From the NCBI GenBank assembly GCA_944385405.1, contig CALWXB010000014.1:1-43317 (forward strand): DNA of 43,317 bases, written 5' to 3'. The notes below the pieces were generated by a model, which searched no databases, was not told where the DNA came from, and worked only from the letters and a program-made list of their open reading frames with translations. This document shows, piece after piece, positions 7,110 through 15,928 of the stretch; the first letter of the stretch is position 1; each line of letters begins with the position of its first letter. The translations under genes were made by a program, and so were the position numbers. This stretch comes from an uncultured Oscillospiraceae bacterium. Lineage in GTDB: Bacteria > Bacillota > Clostridia > Oscillospirales > Oscillospiraceae.

Positions 7110-9260
7110 ATGTCAACCATCATCACCAAGAGACAGTTCCCCCACTACCACAAGTATGAGATGGATCTGGCCGGCCGCCCCCTGACCCTGGAGGTGGGCA
7201 AGCTGGCGGAGCTGGCCAACGCCGCCGTCATGGTGGGCTACGGCGACACCAGGGTCCTGGTGTGCGCCACCGCCGCCCCCCGTCCCCGGGACGGCATCGA
7301 CTTCTTCCCCCTGTCCGTGGATTTTGAGGAGAAGCTCTACTCCGTGGGCCGCATCCCCGGCTCCTTCAACCGCCGGGAGGGCCGTCCCGGCGAGAAAGGC
7401 ATCCTCACCAGCCGCGTCATCGACCGGCCCATCCGCCCCCTGTTCCCCTACGACTTCCGCAATGACGTGTCCATCATGGCCACCGTCATGAGCGTGGACC
7501 ACGACTGCTCTCCCGAGATCGCCGCCCTCATCGGCACCTCTGCCGCCCTGGCCATCTCCGACATCCCCTGGAACGGCCCTGTGGGCGCCCTGAAGGTGGG
7601 CCTGGTGAACGGTGAGCTGGTGCTCAACCCCAACAGCGAGCAGCGCAAGGTCTCCGATCTGGACGTCACCGTGGTCTCCACCGGCGAGAAGGTGGTCATG
7701 ATCGAGGCCGGCGCCAACGAGGTGGACAACGACACCATGTTCCGCGCCATCCAGCTGGCCCATGAGGAAAACCAGAAGCAGATCGCCCTGATCCGCCAGA
7801 TGGTGGCCGAGGTGGGCAAGCCCAAGTTCGACTATCCCCACGCCGACTTCAACCAGGAGCTCTTCGACGACATCGTGGCCAACTTCATGGACGAGGCCAA
7901 GGCCGCCATGGACACCGACGACAAGAATGTCCGGGAGGCCCGCTGGAACGCCATGATCGAAAAGTGGCATGAGAAGTACCTGGAGCAGTACCCCGAGATG
8001 GACAAGTACCTCGAGGAGATCACCTACAAGTTCCAGAAGAAGATCGTCAAGGCCTGGCTGCTGGAGGGCCATCGCGTGGACGGCCGCGCCAAAAACGAGA
8101 TCCGTCCTCTGTCCGCCGAGGTGGGCCTGCTGCCCCGCGCCCACGGCTCCGGCCTCTTCACCCGCGGCCAGACCCAGGTGCTGTCTGTGGCCACCCTGGA
8201 CACCCTTTCCGCCAACCAGAAGCTGGATACCATCTGGGAGGAGACGGAGAAGCGGTATATGCACCACTACAACTTCCCCGGCTATTCCGTGGGCGAGGCC
8301 AAGCCCGCCCGCTCCCCCGGCCGGCGTGAGATCGGCCACGGCGCGCTGGCCGAGCGTGCCCTGCTGCCTGTGATCCCCTCTGTGGAGGAGTTCCCCTACG
8401 CCATCCGCGTGGTCAGCGAGGTGGTCTCCTCCAACGGCTCCACCTCCCAGGGCAGCGTCTGCGGCTCCACCCTGGCGCTGATGGACGCCGGCGTGCCCAT
8501 CAAGGCCCCTGTGGCCGGCATCTCCTGCGGCCTGATCCAGGACGACGACGGCTCCTTCACCACCTTCATCGACATCCAGGGCGTGGAGGACTTCCACGGC
8601 GAGATGGACTTCAAGGTGGCCGGCACCAAGAAGGGCATCACCGCCATCCAGATGGACCTGAAGAATGACGGCCTCACTATGGCCATCATCCGGGAGGCCC
8701 TGGACACCACCTACGACGCCCGCTGCCAGATCCTGGACCAGATCATGCTGCCTGTGATCTCTGAGCCCCGCAAGGAGGTCTCCAAGTACGCCCCCAAGAT
8801 GCTCACCATGCACATCGATCCCTCCAAGATCCGGGAGGTCATCGGCTCCGGCGGCAAGGTCATTCAGAAGATCGTGGCCGACACCGGCGCCAAGATCGAC
8901 ATCAACGACGACGGCTCCATCTTCATCGCCGGCGTGGACGCCGCCTCCTGCGACGCCGCCAAGAAGTGCATCGACGACATCGTGTTCGTTCCCGAGGTGG
9001 GTGCGCTGTACTACGGCCGCGTGGTGCGCCTGATGACCTTCGGCGCCTTCGTGGAGCTGGCTCCCGGCAAGGACGGCCTGGTGCACATCTCCAAGCTGGC
9101 CGACCACCGCATCGAGAAGGTGGAGGACGCCTGCAAGATCGGCGATATGATGTGGGTGAAGGTCACCGACATCGACGAAAAGGGCCGCGTGAACCTCTCT
9201 CACAAGGACGCCGTGAAGGAGATCAAGGCCAAGGAAGCCGCCGGCGAGCGGATCAAGTAA
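7110..9260 (+). CDS. pnp: Polyribonucleotide nucleotidyltransferase (PNPase)
   Basis: Phosphorolytic 3'-to-5' exoribonuclease, 716 aa, of RNA turnover. It shows two RNase PH-like domains (about 10-215 and 315-545), a linking helical domain, a KH domain (about 555-615, with [15 protein letters not shown]) and an S1 domain (about 625-700, with [21 protein letters not shown]). Catalytic-core landmarks such as [17 protein letters not shown] and [23 protein letters not shown] are intact. The frame runs upstream to 7014 through the leader hairpin, but the ATG at 7110 has AAAAGGAG upstream and gives the normal N-terminus. It follows rpsO and ends at a strong terminator. Confidence 0.98.
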   Translation: MSTIITKRQFPHYHKYEMDLAGRPLTLEVGKLAELANAAVMVGYGDTRVLVCATAAPRPRDGIDFFPLSVDFEEKLYSVGRIPGSFNRREGRPGEKGILTSRVIDRPIRPLFPYDFRNDVSIMATVMSVDHDCSPEIAALIGTSAALAISDIPWNGPVGALKVGLVNGELVLNPNSEQRKVSDLDVTVVSTGEKVVMIEAGANEVDNDTMFRAIQLAHEENQKQIALIRQMVAEVGKPKFDYPHADFNQELFDDIVANFMDEAKAAMDTDDKNVREARWNAMIEKWHEKYLEQYPEMDKYLEEITYKFQKKIVKAWLLEGHRVDGRAKNEIRPLSAEVGLLPRAHGSGLFTRGQTQVLSVATLDTLSANQKLDTIWEETEKRYMHHYNFPGYSVGEAKPARSPGRREIGHGALAERALLPVIPSVEEFPYAIRVVSEVVSSNGSTSQGSVCGSTLALMDAGVPIKAPVAGISCGLIQDDDGSFTTFIDIQGVEDFHGEMDFKVAGTKKGITAIQMDLKNDGLTMAIIREALDTTYDARCQILDQIMLPVISEPRKEVSKYAPKMLTMHIDPSKIREVIGSGGKVIQKIVADTGAKIDINDDGSIFIAGVDAASCDAAKKCIDDIVFVPEVGALYYGRVVRLMTFGAFVELAPGKDGLVHISKLADHRIEKVEDACKIGDMMWVKVTDIDEKGRVNLSHKDAVKEIKAKEAAGERIK

Positions 9261-9277
9261 ACTCCTCTGTAAATGAC

Positions 9278-9315
9278 AAGCAGGCCGGACGCCGCAGCGT
9301 CCGGCCTGCTTTTTT
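9278..9315 (+). terminator. Terminator after pnp
   Basis: A perfect 14-bp stem (AAGCAGGCCGGACG and its complement) with a six-base loop, CCGCAG, ending in a T-run. It lies between the convergent pnp and SLH genes and may act weakly in the other direction. Confidence 0.93.
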
Positions 9316-9327
9316 ACAGAAGAAGCA

Positions 9328-10326
9328 TTATGCAGGGGTCGTCTCCGCCTCACCGGCAGGAAGGTTCTCCACCCGGTAGAGGAAGGTGGCGATCTGCCCC
9401 CGGGTGCAGATGGTATCCGGGCTGAAGGTGGTATCGCTGGTGCCCAAAGTCACGCCGTTTTCCACAGCCCAGGCCACCGCCTGCGCATAGGCGGCATCCG
9501 CGGCCACATCCGTAAAGGAGACAGCCTCCTTTGCCTCCGGCGCACCCACCGCTTTCCAGAGATAGGTCACTGCGTCCGCCCGGGTGCAGCCGGCATGGAT
9601 ATCGTCCACCTGCAGCAGGTCCTCTCCGATGGCCCAGCGGGTGACGTTCATGGTCTCCTGGCCCGCCTCACCGGTTGCATCCGGCTTGCCTTCCGCCCGC
9701 CACAGGAACGTCAAAATGTGCAGGTGGGAGCAGGTAGCCGCAGGCCGGAAGGTGCCGTCCGTATAGCCCTGGGTGATGCCCTTCTCCACGGCCCACAAAA
9801 TGGCATCATAATAGGGAGAATCTTCCGCCACATCGGGGAAGGGATTTTCCGCGGCGGGGGCCGCCTCTTCCGGCTCTCCGGCAGGCAGCGCGTTGTAGAC
9901 GGCGCCCTCAGCCACTACGACAGCCTCCTCCGCATCGGCAGCCAGCTTGCCGGTCTTGCCCGCAGAGGAATCCACGATGGTCAGCGTATAACCCTCCTGG
10001 ACCTCAAAGACAGCACAGCCCGGCGCGCCGGTGAGGGTGTGGCCGTTGAGATCCACGGTGACGTTTTTCGCCGTGACGGTCATAGGCTCAGCAAACAGCC
10101 CGTCATAGTCACTGGTGCCGATGACCACGGCGGCAGTCAGCACCACGTCGGTGTCCAGCCGGGCGGTGACACTGTCCGCCTCCGTCTCAGACAGGATAGC
10201 GCCCAGCAGCGCCTCGTAGGTCTGCCCGTTCACCGTGATCTGCTGTTCCCCGGCGGCGGAGGCAGGCAGCGCCAGTCCCAGGCACAGGACCAGCGCCAGC
10301 AGCGTGGATACGAACCGTCTTTTCAT
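9328..10326 (-). CDS. S-layer homology (SLH) domain surface protein, 332 aa
   Basis: Secreted protein with a signal peptide (MKRRFVSTLLALVLCLGLALPASAA, cleavage near residue 25), a region of about 120 residues rich in beta-type sequence (VDLNGHTLTG, YTLTIVDSSAG, resembling right-handed beta-helix surface proteins), an Ala/Glu/Pro linker, and three SLH repeats from about residue 150. Each repeat shows the pattern of aromatic pair, W-A-V-E-x-G-I/V and TDGTF-type turn. SLH domains typically hold proteins to pyruvylated wall polymers. The start is the ATG at 10326 behind AAAGGAG. The gene diverges from the GNAT gene and has its own promoter. Its specific role is unknown. Confidence 0.87.
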   Translation of the reverse strand: MKRRFVSTLLALVLCLGLALPASAAGEQQITVNGQTYEALLGAILSETEADSVTARLDTDVVLTAAVVIGTSDYDGLFAEPMTVTAKNVTVDLNGHTLTGAPGCAVFEVQEGYTLTIVDSSAGKTGKLAADAEEAVVVAEGAVYNALPAGEPEEAAPAAENPFPDVAEDSPYYDAILWAVEKGITQGYTDGTFRPAATCSHLHILTFLWRAEGKPDATGEAGQETMNVTRWAIGEDLLQVDDIHAGCTRADAVTYLWKAVGAPEAKEAVSFTDVAADAAYAQAVAWAVENGVTLGTSDTTFSPDTICTRGQIATFLYRVENLPAGEAETTPA

Positions 10327-10402
10327 GTTGCATTTCTCCTTTGCAGACAAATTTGACCACCGCCGGCACACCGGCGGACATGTCCCGCTTCATGCCGCAG
10401 AC

Positions 10403-10431
10403 TTGCAAACAAATCCGCTTCCCTCTATAAT
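10403..10431 (+). promoter_or_regulatory. Promoter of GNAT-mnmE
   Basis: -35 TTGCAA (10403-10408), 17-bp spacer and consensus -10 TATAAT (10426-10431), about 105 bp ahead of the acetyltransferase gene. Confidence 0.75.
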
Positions 10432-10473
10432 TGGTTCCGGTAACCTTCCCCGGAATGAGAAATGTGTGCAAAA

Positions 10474-10502
10474 AGCATATCAAATCTTTTGAATTTTTGC
10501 AA
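10474..10502 (-). promoter_or_regulatory. Promoter of the SLH protein at 9328-10326
   Basis: The minus strand shows -35 TTGCAA (10502-10497), a 17-bp spacer and -10 TATGCT (10479-10474). The transcript would carry a leader of about 140 nt that includes a CCGCCGG/CCGGCGG hairpin near 10360. Confidence 0.7.
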
Positions 10503-10537
10503 GAACCATCCCCATGCATGTTCAGAAAGGAGCCGCT

Positions 10538-10990
10538 ATGACCATCCGCCCCTGCCGTCCGGACGACCTGCCCGCGATCCTGGCGCTTTTTCATGACACG
10601 GTCCACACCGCCTGCGCCGCCGACTATGCCCCCGATCAGCTCTCCGCCTGGGCGCCCGAAACACCGGACACCGCCGCCTGGGCAGAAAAGCTCCGGCGGG
10701 AGACGGTGCTCGCAGCGGAGGAAAACGGCATATTGCTGGGGTTCGGCAGCCTGGACGGAGAATTGCTGGATCTGCTCTACGTCCACCCGGACCATCAGCG
10801 CCGGGGCGTGGGATCGACGCTGTGCCTCTTCCTGGAGCGGGCGTGCCTGGGGCCGCGGATCAGCGTCCACGCCTCCCGCACCGCCCGCCCCTTCTTCGAA
10901 GCCCGGGGCTACCGGCTCCGCCGGGCCCAGACGGTGGTCCGCCGGGGCGTGGCCCTGGAAAATTTCGTCATGGAACTGGAGGTCGTATAA
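10538..10990 (+). CDS. GNAT-family N-acetyltransferase
   Basis: Predicted acetyl-CoA-dependent acetyltransferase of 150 aa. The GNAT fold is recognisable from the N-terminal IRPCRPDDLPAILALF, the central beta-strand LLDLLYVHP and the acetyl-CoA-binding loop HQRRGVGSTL (Q/R-x-x-G-x-G/A type), followed by SRTARPFFEARGY. It resembles the YafP-like branch; the substrate is unknown. The ATG at 10538 was preferred over an upstream ATG at 10514 because AGAAAGGAG sits 5 nt ahead of it. mnmE begins one base after its stop codon, so the two are cotranscribed. Confidence 0.87.
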   Translation: MTIRPCRPDDLPAILALFHDTVHTACAADYAPDQLSAWAPETPDTAAWAEKLRRETVLAAEENGILLGFGSLDGELLDLLYVHPDHQRRGVGSTLCLFLERACLGPRISVHASRTARPFFEARGYRLRRAQTVVRRGVALENFVMELEVV

Positions 10991-10991
10991 C

Positions 10992-12371
10992 ATGGACGTC
11001 ATCGCCGCCATTGCCGCCGGAGGGTCCGCCCCCGGCGCCATCGGCATCGTGCGGGTGTCGGGCGAAGGGTGCTTCGGCCTGTGCGAGGCCGTGTTTCAGG
11101 CCGGAAACGGCACCGCCTTCGCCGCCCAGGAGCCCCGGAAGATGATCTGCGGGCGGATGCTGGACGCCCGGGGCCGGGTCATCGACCAGGGCCTTGCCGT
11201 CCGCTTCCCCGGCCCCCACAGCTATACCGGCGAGGACTGCGCTGAGTTCCACTGCCACGGCTCCCCCGTGGTACTGCGGGAGCTGCTCGCCGCCCTCTTT
11301 GCCGCCGGGGCCCGGCAGGCAGGTCCCGGAGAATTCACCCAGCGTGCCTTCCTCAACGGCCGGATGGACCTCACGGAGGCGGAGGCCGTCATCGATCTCA
11401 TTGACGCCGAGACCGCTGCCGCCGCCCGGAATGCCGCGGCCCAGCTCTCCGGCGGGCTGCGGCGGATGCTGGAACCCATTCAGGACGCCCTGCTGGAGAT
11501 CACCTCCCGATTTTACGCCGTGGTGGACTATCCGGACGAGGACATTCCCGATGTGGACGCTCTCCAGATCCGCACCGCCCTGGACGACGCCGCAGGGCGG
11601 CTGGATCGCCTGCTGGCCACCTGCCGCCGGGGCCGGGTGCTGAAAAACGGCGTCCGCACCGCCATCGTAGGCCGCCCCAACGCGGGGAAATCCTCCCTGC
11701 TCAACGCCCTGGCCGGGTACGAGCGCGCCATCGTCACCAATATCCCCGGCACTACCCGGGACACAGTGGAGGAATCCGTTTTCTGCGGCGGCGTGCTGCT
11801 GCGGCTCATCGACACCGCCGGCATTCGGGAAAGCACCGACGCGGTGGAGCGCCTGGGGGTGGAGCGGTCCCGGCGGGCGCTGGACGAGGCCGAGCTGGTG
11901 CTGGCGGTGCTGGACGGCTCCATCCCCGTCACGGCGGAGGACCGGGAGGTGCTGGATCTGGTCCGGAAGAGCGAAAAGCCCTTTATCGTGATCCTTTCCA
12001 AGCTGGACCTGGGCACAGTGCCTTACGTCTGTCTGGATGGCCCCGGCGGCCGCCCTGCAGCCGCCATCCGTCTCTCCGCCCGGACCGGAGAGGGGATCTC
12101 CGTTCTAGAGGACACCGTGGCCGCCCTCTTCCCCGCCGGGGACGGCGGCGACGCCGGCGCCCTCCTCACCGACGCCCGGCAGGAAGAGGCCGCCGGACGG
12201 GCCAGAGCCGCCGTGGGCCGGGCTGCAGAGGCTCTGGACGCCGGCCTCACCCCCGACGCCATCCTCACCGACGCGGAAGAGGCCCTGGAGGCTCTGGGAG
12301 AGCTGACAGGCCGCACCGCCCGGGACGAGATCGTGTCCCGGATCTTCTCGCGGTTCTGCGTGGGAAAGTGA
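10992..12371 (+). CDS. mnmE: tRNA uridine-5-carboxymethylaminomethyl(34) synthesis GTPase MnmE
   Basis: GTPase of 459 aa that works with MnmG (not in this window) to modify the wobble uridine of certain tRNAs. It has an N-terminal tetrahydrofolate-binding domain (about 1-118), a helical domain, and an inserted G domain with G1 GRPNAGKSS, G2 GTTRD, G3 DTAG and a G4 that reads SKLD rather than NKxD. The C-terminus ends FCVGK, the essential Cys motif (FCIGK in most species). GGAGG lies 9 nt before the ATG. mnmE commonly lies near the origin in Firmicutes, which fits noc, parAB and rsmG in the same window. Confidence 0.97.
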   Translation: MDVIAAIAAGGSAPGAIGIVRVSGEGCFGLCEAVFQAGNGTAFAAQEPRKMICGRMLDARGRVIDQGLAVRFPGPHSYTGEDCAEFHCHGSPVVLRELLAALFAAGARQAGPGEFTQRAFLNGRMDLTEAEAVIDLIDAETAAAARNAAAQLSGGLRRMLEPIQDALLEITSRFYAVVDYPDEDIPDVDALQIRTALDDAAGRLDRLLATCRRGRVLKNGVRTAIVGRPNAGKSSLLNALAGYERAIVTNIPGTTRDTVEESVFCGGVLLRLIDTAGIRESTDAVERLGVERSRRALDEAELVLAVLDGSIPVTAEDREVLDLVRKSEKPFIVILSKLDLGTVPYVCLDGPGGRPAAAIRLSARTGEGISVLEDTVAALFPAGDGGDAGALLTDARQEEAAGRARAAVGRAAEALDAGLTPDAILTDAEEALEALGELTGRTARDEIVSRIFSRFCVGK

Positions 12372-12400
12372 AATACCGTTTTCAACGCCGCAAAATCCGG

Positions 12401-12429
12401 TTTACAAAATCACATGATGGTGCTACACT
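12401..12429 (+). promoter_or_regulatory. Promoter of DUF1836-DegV-prmA operon
   Basis: -35 TTTACA (12401-12406), 17-bp spacer and -10 TACACT (12424-12429), about 45 bp upstream of the first gene. Confidence 0.75.
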
Positions 12430-12474
12430 CCCTATTGATAAGATCTTTCTTTCCCGGAAAAGGAGGCTGATGAC

Positions 12475-13041
12475 ATGCAGGATCTGGACGCCACACGCCA
12501 GCGGCTGAAGGAACAGCGGCCCGTTCCCTGGGACCAGCTGCCGGACTTTGCGCTGTATATGGACCAGGTGCTCTCCTATATGGACCGGCAGGTACTGCGT
12601 TTTGACGAAGAGGACACCCTTACCGCCGCCATGGTGAACAACTACACGAAAAACGGTCTGGTGCCCCGGGCCGAGGGCAAAAAATATGGCCGGGAGCATC
12701 TGGCCTATCTCACGGCCATCTGCATTTTGAAGCGGGTGATGTCCGCCCGGGACATGGACATGCTGATCCACGAGGAGCTGCAGGGGGACCGCACCGTGGA
12801 GGACGGCTACGCCGCCTTCTGCGCCAGCCTGGACAAGGCCCTGAACCTGGCTGCCGCCGAGATGGACCAGCGGCCGGAAAGCGACACCCTGGCCGACGCT
12901 GCCATCCATTTCGCCCTCCTCAGCTATGCCGCAGGGCTGGCCAGCAGCCGGTATGTGGCGCTGCTGCGCCAAGAGCAGGCAGAGGCCGAGCCGCCCCGGA
13001 GCAGCAAAGCGCGGAATAAAAAAGAAAAGGAGCGGGATTGA
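12475..13041 (+). CDS. DUF1836 domain-containing protein
   Basis: Cytoplasmic protein of 188 aa. Residues about 20-125 match the DUF1836 family, seen in LPDFALYMDQVLSYMDRQV, the MVNNYTKNGLVPR stretch and YLTAICILKRV. These segments look like a MerR-type winged-helix region, so a regulatory role is plausible but unproven. The C-terminus is a charged Lys/Arg/Glu tail. GGAGG precedes the ATG. It is the first gene of a run of three with gaps of only 3 bp. Confidence 0.85.
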   Translation: MQDLDATRQRLKEQRPVPWDQLPDFALYMDQVLSYMDRQVLRFDEEDTLTAAMVNNYTKNGLVPRAEGKKYGREHLAYLTAICILKRVMSARDMDMLIHEELQGDRTVEDGYAAFCASLDKALNLAAAEMDQRPESDTLADAAIHFALLSYAAGLASSRYVALLRQEQAEAEPPRSSKARNKKEKERD

Positions 13042-13044
13042 ACC

Positions 13045-13917
13045 ATGCGGGATTATATCATCATGACCGACAGCTGCTGCGACCTCACTGCGGAGCTGGC
13101 GGCGGAGCTGGAAGTGGATGTGCTGCCTCTGAGCCTGTCCCTCTCCGGGCGGACCTACTGGAACTATCTGGACGGACGGGACATCCCCTTCGGGGAATTT
13201 TATGCCCGTATCCGGGCCGGTGAAACTGCTACCACCGCCGCCGTGGGGGTGGGCACCTTTGAAGACCGGATGCGCTCCCACCTTTCTCGGGGACGGGATA
13301 TCGTGTGCATCGCCTTCTCCTCCGCCCTCTCCACCACCTATCAGTCCGCCTGCATCGCGGCCCAGACCATGGCGGAGGAATTTCCGGAGGGCAAGGTGTA
13401 CGTGGTGGACTCCAAGTGCGCCTCTCTGGGCCAGGGCCTGCTGGTGTACCTCTGCGCGCAGCGCAAGCAGGCGGGCGCCACGGCGGAGGAGCTGGCCGCC
13501 TATGCCCAGGAGACACTGGGCCGCGTGTGCCACTGGTTCACCGTCAACGACCTGAACCATCTGCACCGGGGCGGCCGGGTCAGCGCTGCCGCGGCGCTGT
13601 TCGGCACCATGCTCTCCATCAAGCCGGTGCTCCATGTGGACGACGCCGGACGGCTGATCCCCATGTCCAAGGCCCGGGGCCGGAAGGCCTCCCTGCTGGC
13701 TCTGGTGGATCACATGGCCCAGACGGCTGTGGATCCAGCTGCGCAGACCGTGTTCATCAGCCACGGCGACTGCCTGGCTGACGCCCAGTTCGTGGCGGAT
13801 GCCGTCCGGGAGCGCCTGGGCGTGCAGGACATCCGCATCAACTATGTGGGCCCCGTCATCGGCAATCACTCCGGTCCCGGCACTGTGGCGCTGTTTTTCC
13901 TGGGAAAGGAGCGATAA
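13045..13917 (+). CDS. DegV family fatty-acid-binding protein
   Basis: Protein of 290 aa of the DegV/FakB family. Family members bind a fatty acid and, where studied, present it to the kinase FakA. Landmarks are MTDSCCDLT at the N-terminus, SSALSTTYQSA for the acyl carboxylate-binding loop, LHRGGRVS, KPVLHVDDAGRLIP, and the C-terminal VGPVIGNHSGPGTVALFF. No fakA is visible here. It sits 3 bp after DUF1836 and 3 bp before prmA. Confidence 0.93.
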   Translation: MRDYIIMTDSCCDLTAELAAELEVDVLPLSLSLSGRTYWNYLDGRDIPFGEFYARIRAGETATTAAVGVGTFEDRMRSHLSRGRDIVCIAFSSALSTTYQSACIAAQTMAEEFPEGKVYVVDSKCASLGQGLLVYLCAQRKQAGATAEELAAYAQETLGRVCHWFTVNDLNHLHRGGRVSAAAALFGTMLSIKPVLHVDDAGRLIPMSKARGRKASLLALVDHMAQTAVDPAAQTVFISHGDCLADAQFVADAVRERLGVQDIRINYVGPVIGNHSGPGTVALFFLGKER

Positions 13918-13920
13918 CGG

Positions 13921-14874
13921 ATGGAATGGCTGGAACTGCACATCGACACCACCCATGCCGGGCTGGACACCGTGGAGGCCACCCTCTCCGCCCTGGGCAT
14001 CGACGGTGTGGTGATCGACGACGAGACGGAATTTCAGGACTTTTTGGCAGAGAACCGCCAGTACTGGGACTATGTGGACGAAGACCTCTCCGCCGCCATG
14101 GCGGGCAAGTCCCGCATCACCTTCTACCTCCCCGCCGACGAAACAGGCTTTTCTCAGCTGGGGCAGGTGCGCCTGGCCCTGGAGCGGCTCAAGGCAGAGC
14201 GGACGGACTGCGGCGCACTGCTTTTGACCATGGACAGCCTGCAGGAGGCCGATTGGGCCAACAACTGGAAACAGTACTACAAGCCCATGAATATCGGTGA
14301 GCGCCTGGTGGTGGTGCCCCAGTGGGAGACGCCGCCGGAAAACGGTCGGGTGCCGCTGATCCTGGACCCGGGCCTCACCTTCGGCACCGGCAGCCACGCC
14401 ACCACCCAGCTGTGTCTGCAGGGTCTGGAGCAGGCCGTCTGCGGCGGTGAGCGGGTGCTGGACCTGGGCTGCGGCAGCGGCATCCTCTCCATCGCGGCGC
14501 TGAAGCTGGGCGCCGCCTCCGCCCTGGCAGTGGACATCGATGACAAGTGCCTGGACGTGGCCTACGAGAACGCCGCCCTCAACGGCATCGGCCATGACAC
14601 CTACACCGTGCTGGCCGGAGACATCCTCTCCGATGAGGCGCTCCGCAGCCGCATCGGCGGCGGGTATCAGGTGGTGCTGGCCAACATCGTGGCCGACGTC
14701 ATCATCGCCCTGGCGCCCCGGGTCCGGGGCCTGCTGGCCCCCGGCGGGCAATTCCTCTGCTCCGGCATCATCGACGACCGGTCCGAGGAGGTGGCCCAAG
14801 CCCTGCGCCAGGCGGGCCTGGAGATCCTGGACACCCGCAGCGCCTCCGGCTGGTTCGCCTACACCTGCCGGTGA
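13921..14874 (+). CDS. prmA: Ribosomal protein L11 methyltransferase
   Basis: SAM-dependent enzyme of 317 aa that methylates Lys residues and the N-terminus of ribosomal protein L11. The N-terminal substrate domain (about 1-120) is followed by LDPGLTFGTGSHATT, SAM motif I LDLGCGSG, acidic motif II AVDIDDK and the conserved NIVADVI. AAAGGAG precedes the ATG at 9-nt spacing. It ends at a strong terminator, closing the DUF1836-DegV-prmA unit. Confidence 0.96.
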   Translation: MEWLELHIDTTHAGLDTVEATLSALGIDGVVIDDETEFQDFLAENRQYWDYVDEDLSAAMAGKSRITFYLPADETGFSQLGQVRLALERLKAERTDCGALLLTMDSLQEADWANNWKQYYKPMNIGERLVVVPQWETPPENGRVPLILDPGLTFGTGSHATTQLCLQGLEQAVCGGERVLDLGCGSGILSIAALKLGAASALAVDIDDKCLDVAYENAALNGIGHDTYTVLAGDILSDEALRSRIGGGYQVVLANIVADVIIALAPRVRGLLAPGGQFLCSGIIDDRSEEVAQALRQAGLEILDTRSASGWFAYTCR

Positions 14875-14890
14875 TCTTCCTTCCGCCCCC

Positions 14891-14925
14891 AAGCCCCTGT
14901 CCGCGCTGCGGACAGGGGCTTTTTG
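14891..14925 (+). terminator. Terminator after prmA
   Basis: Perfect stem AAGCCCCTGTCCGC / GCGGACAGGGGCTT with a three-base loop, running into a T-run. Confidence 0.93.
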
Positions 14926-15004
14926 CGTTTTCATCGACAGATTCCATCCGACTTTTCCGCCGCCGCGCTGTAAAATAACGGAAACGACGAAAGGAGGAGA
15001 TGCC

Positions 15005-15814
15005 ATGGACGTGCAGCAGGACCGTCCCGTACTGCGCCTGCCGGTATCCCAGATCCGGCCCAACCCCCGCCAGCCCCGGCGGCTGTTCGACGAGCGGGGA
15101 CTACGGGAGCTGGCAGCCTCCATCCGCCGCCACGGCATCCTCCAGCCCCTGACTGTGCGCCGCGTGGGAGACGGCTGGGAGCTCATTGCCGGGGAGCGGC
15201 GGCTGCGGGCAGCCAAAATGGCGGGACTGGAGACGGTGCCGTGCATCGAGTCCTCTGCCGACGAGGAGGAGTCCGCCCTGCTGGCGCTGGTGGAAAACCT
15301 TCAGCGCCGGGACCTGCACTATTTTGAGGAAGCCGCCGCCATCGCCAAATTTCTCTCCGCCAGCCGCCGCACACAGGAGGAGACCGCTGCCCTGCTGGGC
15401 CGGTCTCCCTCCGCACTGGCCAACAAGCTGCGGCTGCTCCGGCTCTCGCCTGCCTGCCGGACGGCGCTGATGGAGCACGGGCTCTCCGAACGCCACGCCC
15501 GGTGCCTGCTGCGTCTGGAGGACGAGGAGGAACGGCGCCTGGCTCTGGACCACATGATCCGCCAAAAACTCAACGTAGCCCAGGCGGAGCAGTATGTGGA
15601 ACGGCGCCTGGCTGCCCTCCAGTCCACGCCCCCTGCCCGGCGGCGGACCTTCATCCTCAAGGACGTGCGGCTTTTTCTCAACAGTCTGGACCGGGGGCTG
15701 CGCCTGATCCGGGAGGCGGGTGTGGACGCCCAGAGCGGCCGGGAGGAGACGGAGGATGCCATCGTCCTCACCATCCGCATTCCCAAGCAACGCAGCGGTT
15801 CTCCGGGAAAATAG
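15005..15814 (+). CDS. noc: Nucleoid occlusion protein Noc-like (ParB family)
   Basis: ParB-family DNA-binding protein of 269 aa. The N-terminal CTP-binding domain has GERRLRAA and VENLQRRDLHYFEEA. A helix-turn-helix region follows (TQEETAALLGRSPSALANKLRLLRL), then LSERHARCLLRL, which is closer to the Noc form than to the GHARALL of the ParB at 30771-31661. The start is the ATG at 15005, behind AAAGGAGGAG. With a complete parA/parB pair elsewhere in the window, this stand-alone copy is best read as Noc, which keeps the division septum away from the chromosome. No perfect Noc-binding site was seen nearby. A weak promoter (TAAAAT at 14971) may serve it. Confidence 0.82.
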   Translation: MDVQQDRPVLRLPVSQIRPNPRQPRRLFDERGLRELAASIRRHGILQPLTVRRVGDGWELIAGERRLRAAKMAGLETVPCIESSADEEESALLALVENLQRRDLHYFEEAAAIAKFLSASRRTQEETAALLGRSPSALANKLRLLRLSPACRTALMEHGLSERHARCLLRLEDEEERRLALDHMIRQKLNVAQAEQYVERRLAALQSTPPARRRTFILKDVRLFLNSLDRGLRLIREAGVDAQSGREETEDAIVLTIRIPKQRSGSPGK

Positions 15815-15928
15815 GGAGGCGTTGTTACTGTATTGTAATCTCTTTTTTTTAAAAACCATGATAGAATGAAGGCGACCATACTGGCGGCCCTGCTGCCGTC
15901 TTTTGGAATACACAACCAGGAGGCCTTC

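Noticed and set aside
12451-12466. TTTCCCGGAAAA, resembling the Noc-binding site
   Set aside because: It is an imperfect match and overlaps the ribosome binding region of the DUF1836 gene; no other copies were seen.
12382-15246. Very long open frame on the minus strand opposite DUF1836, DegV and prmA
   Set aside because: It mirrors well-identified plus-strand genes, has low-complexity His/Gly/Gln composition and no ribosome binding site. It is a shadow caused by high GC at third codon positions. The same applies to the frames opposite pnp (7113-9353), noc/VanW (15101-17131) and ileS (18-1994).
15833-15867. TTGTAA and TAGAAT as promoter of the VanW gene
   Set aside because: Spacing of 23 bp is too long, and no alternative -35 fits.
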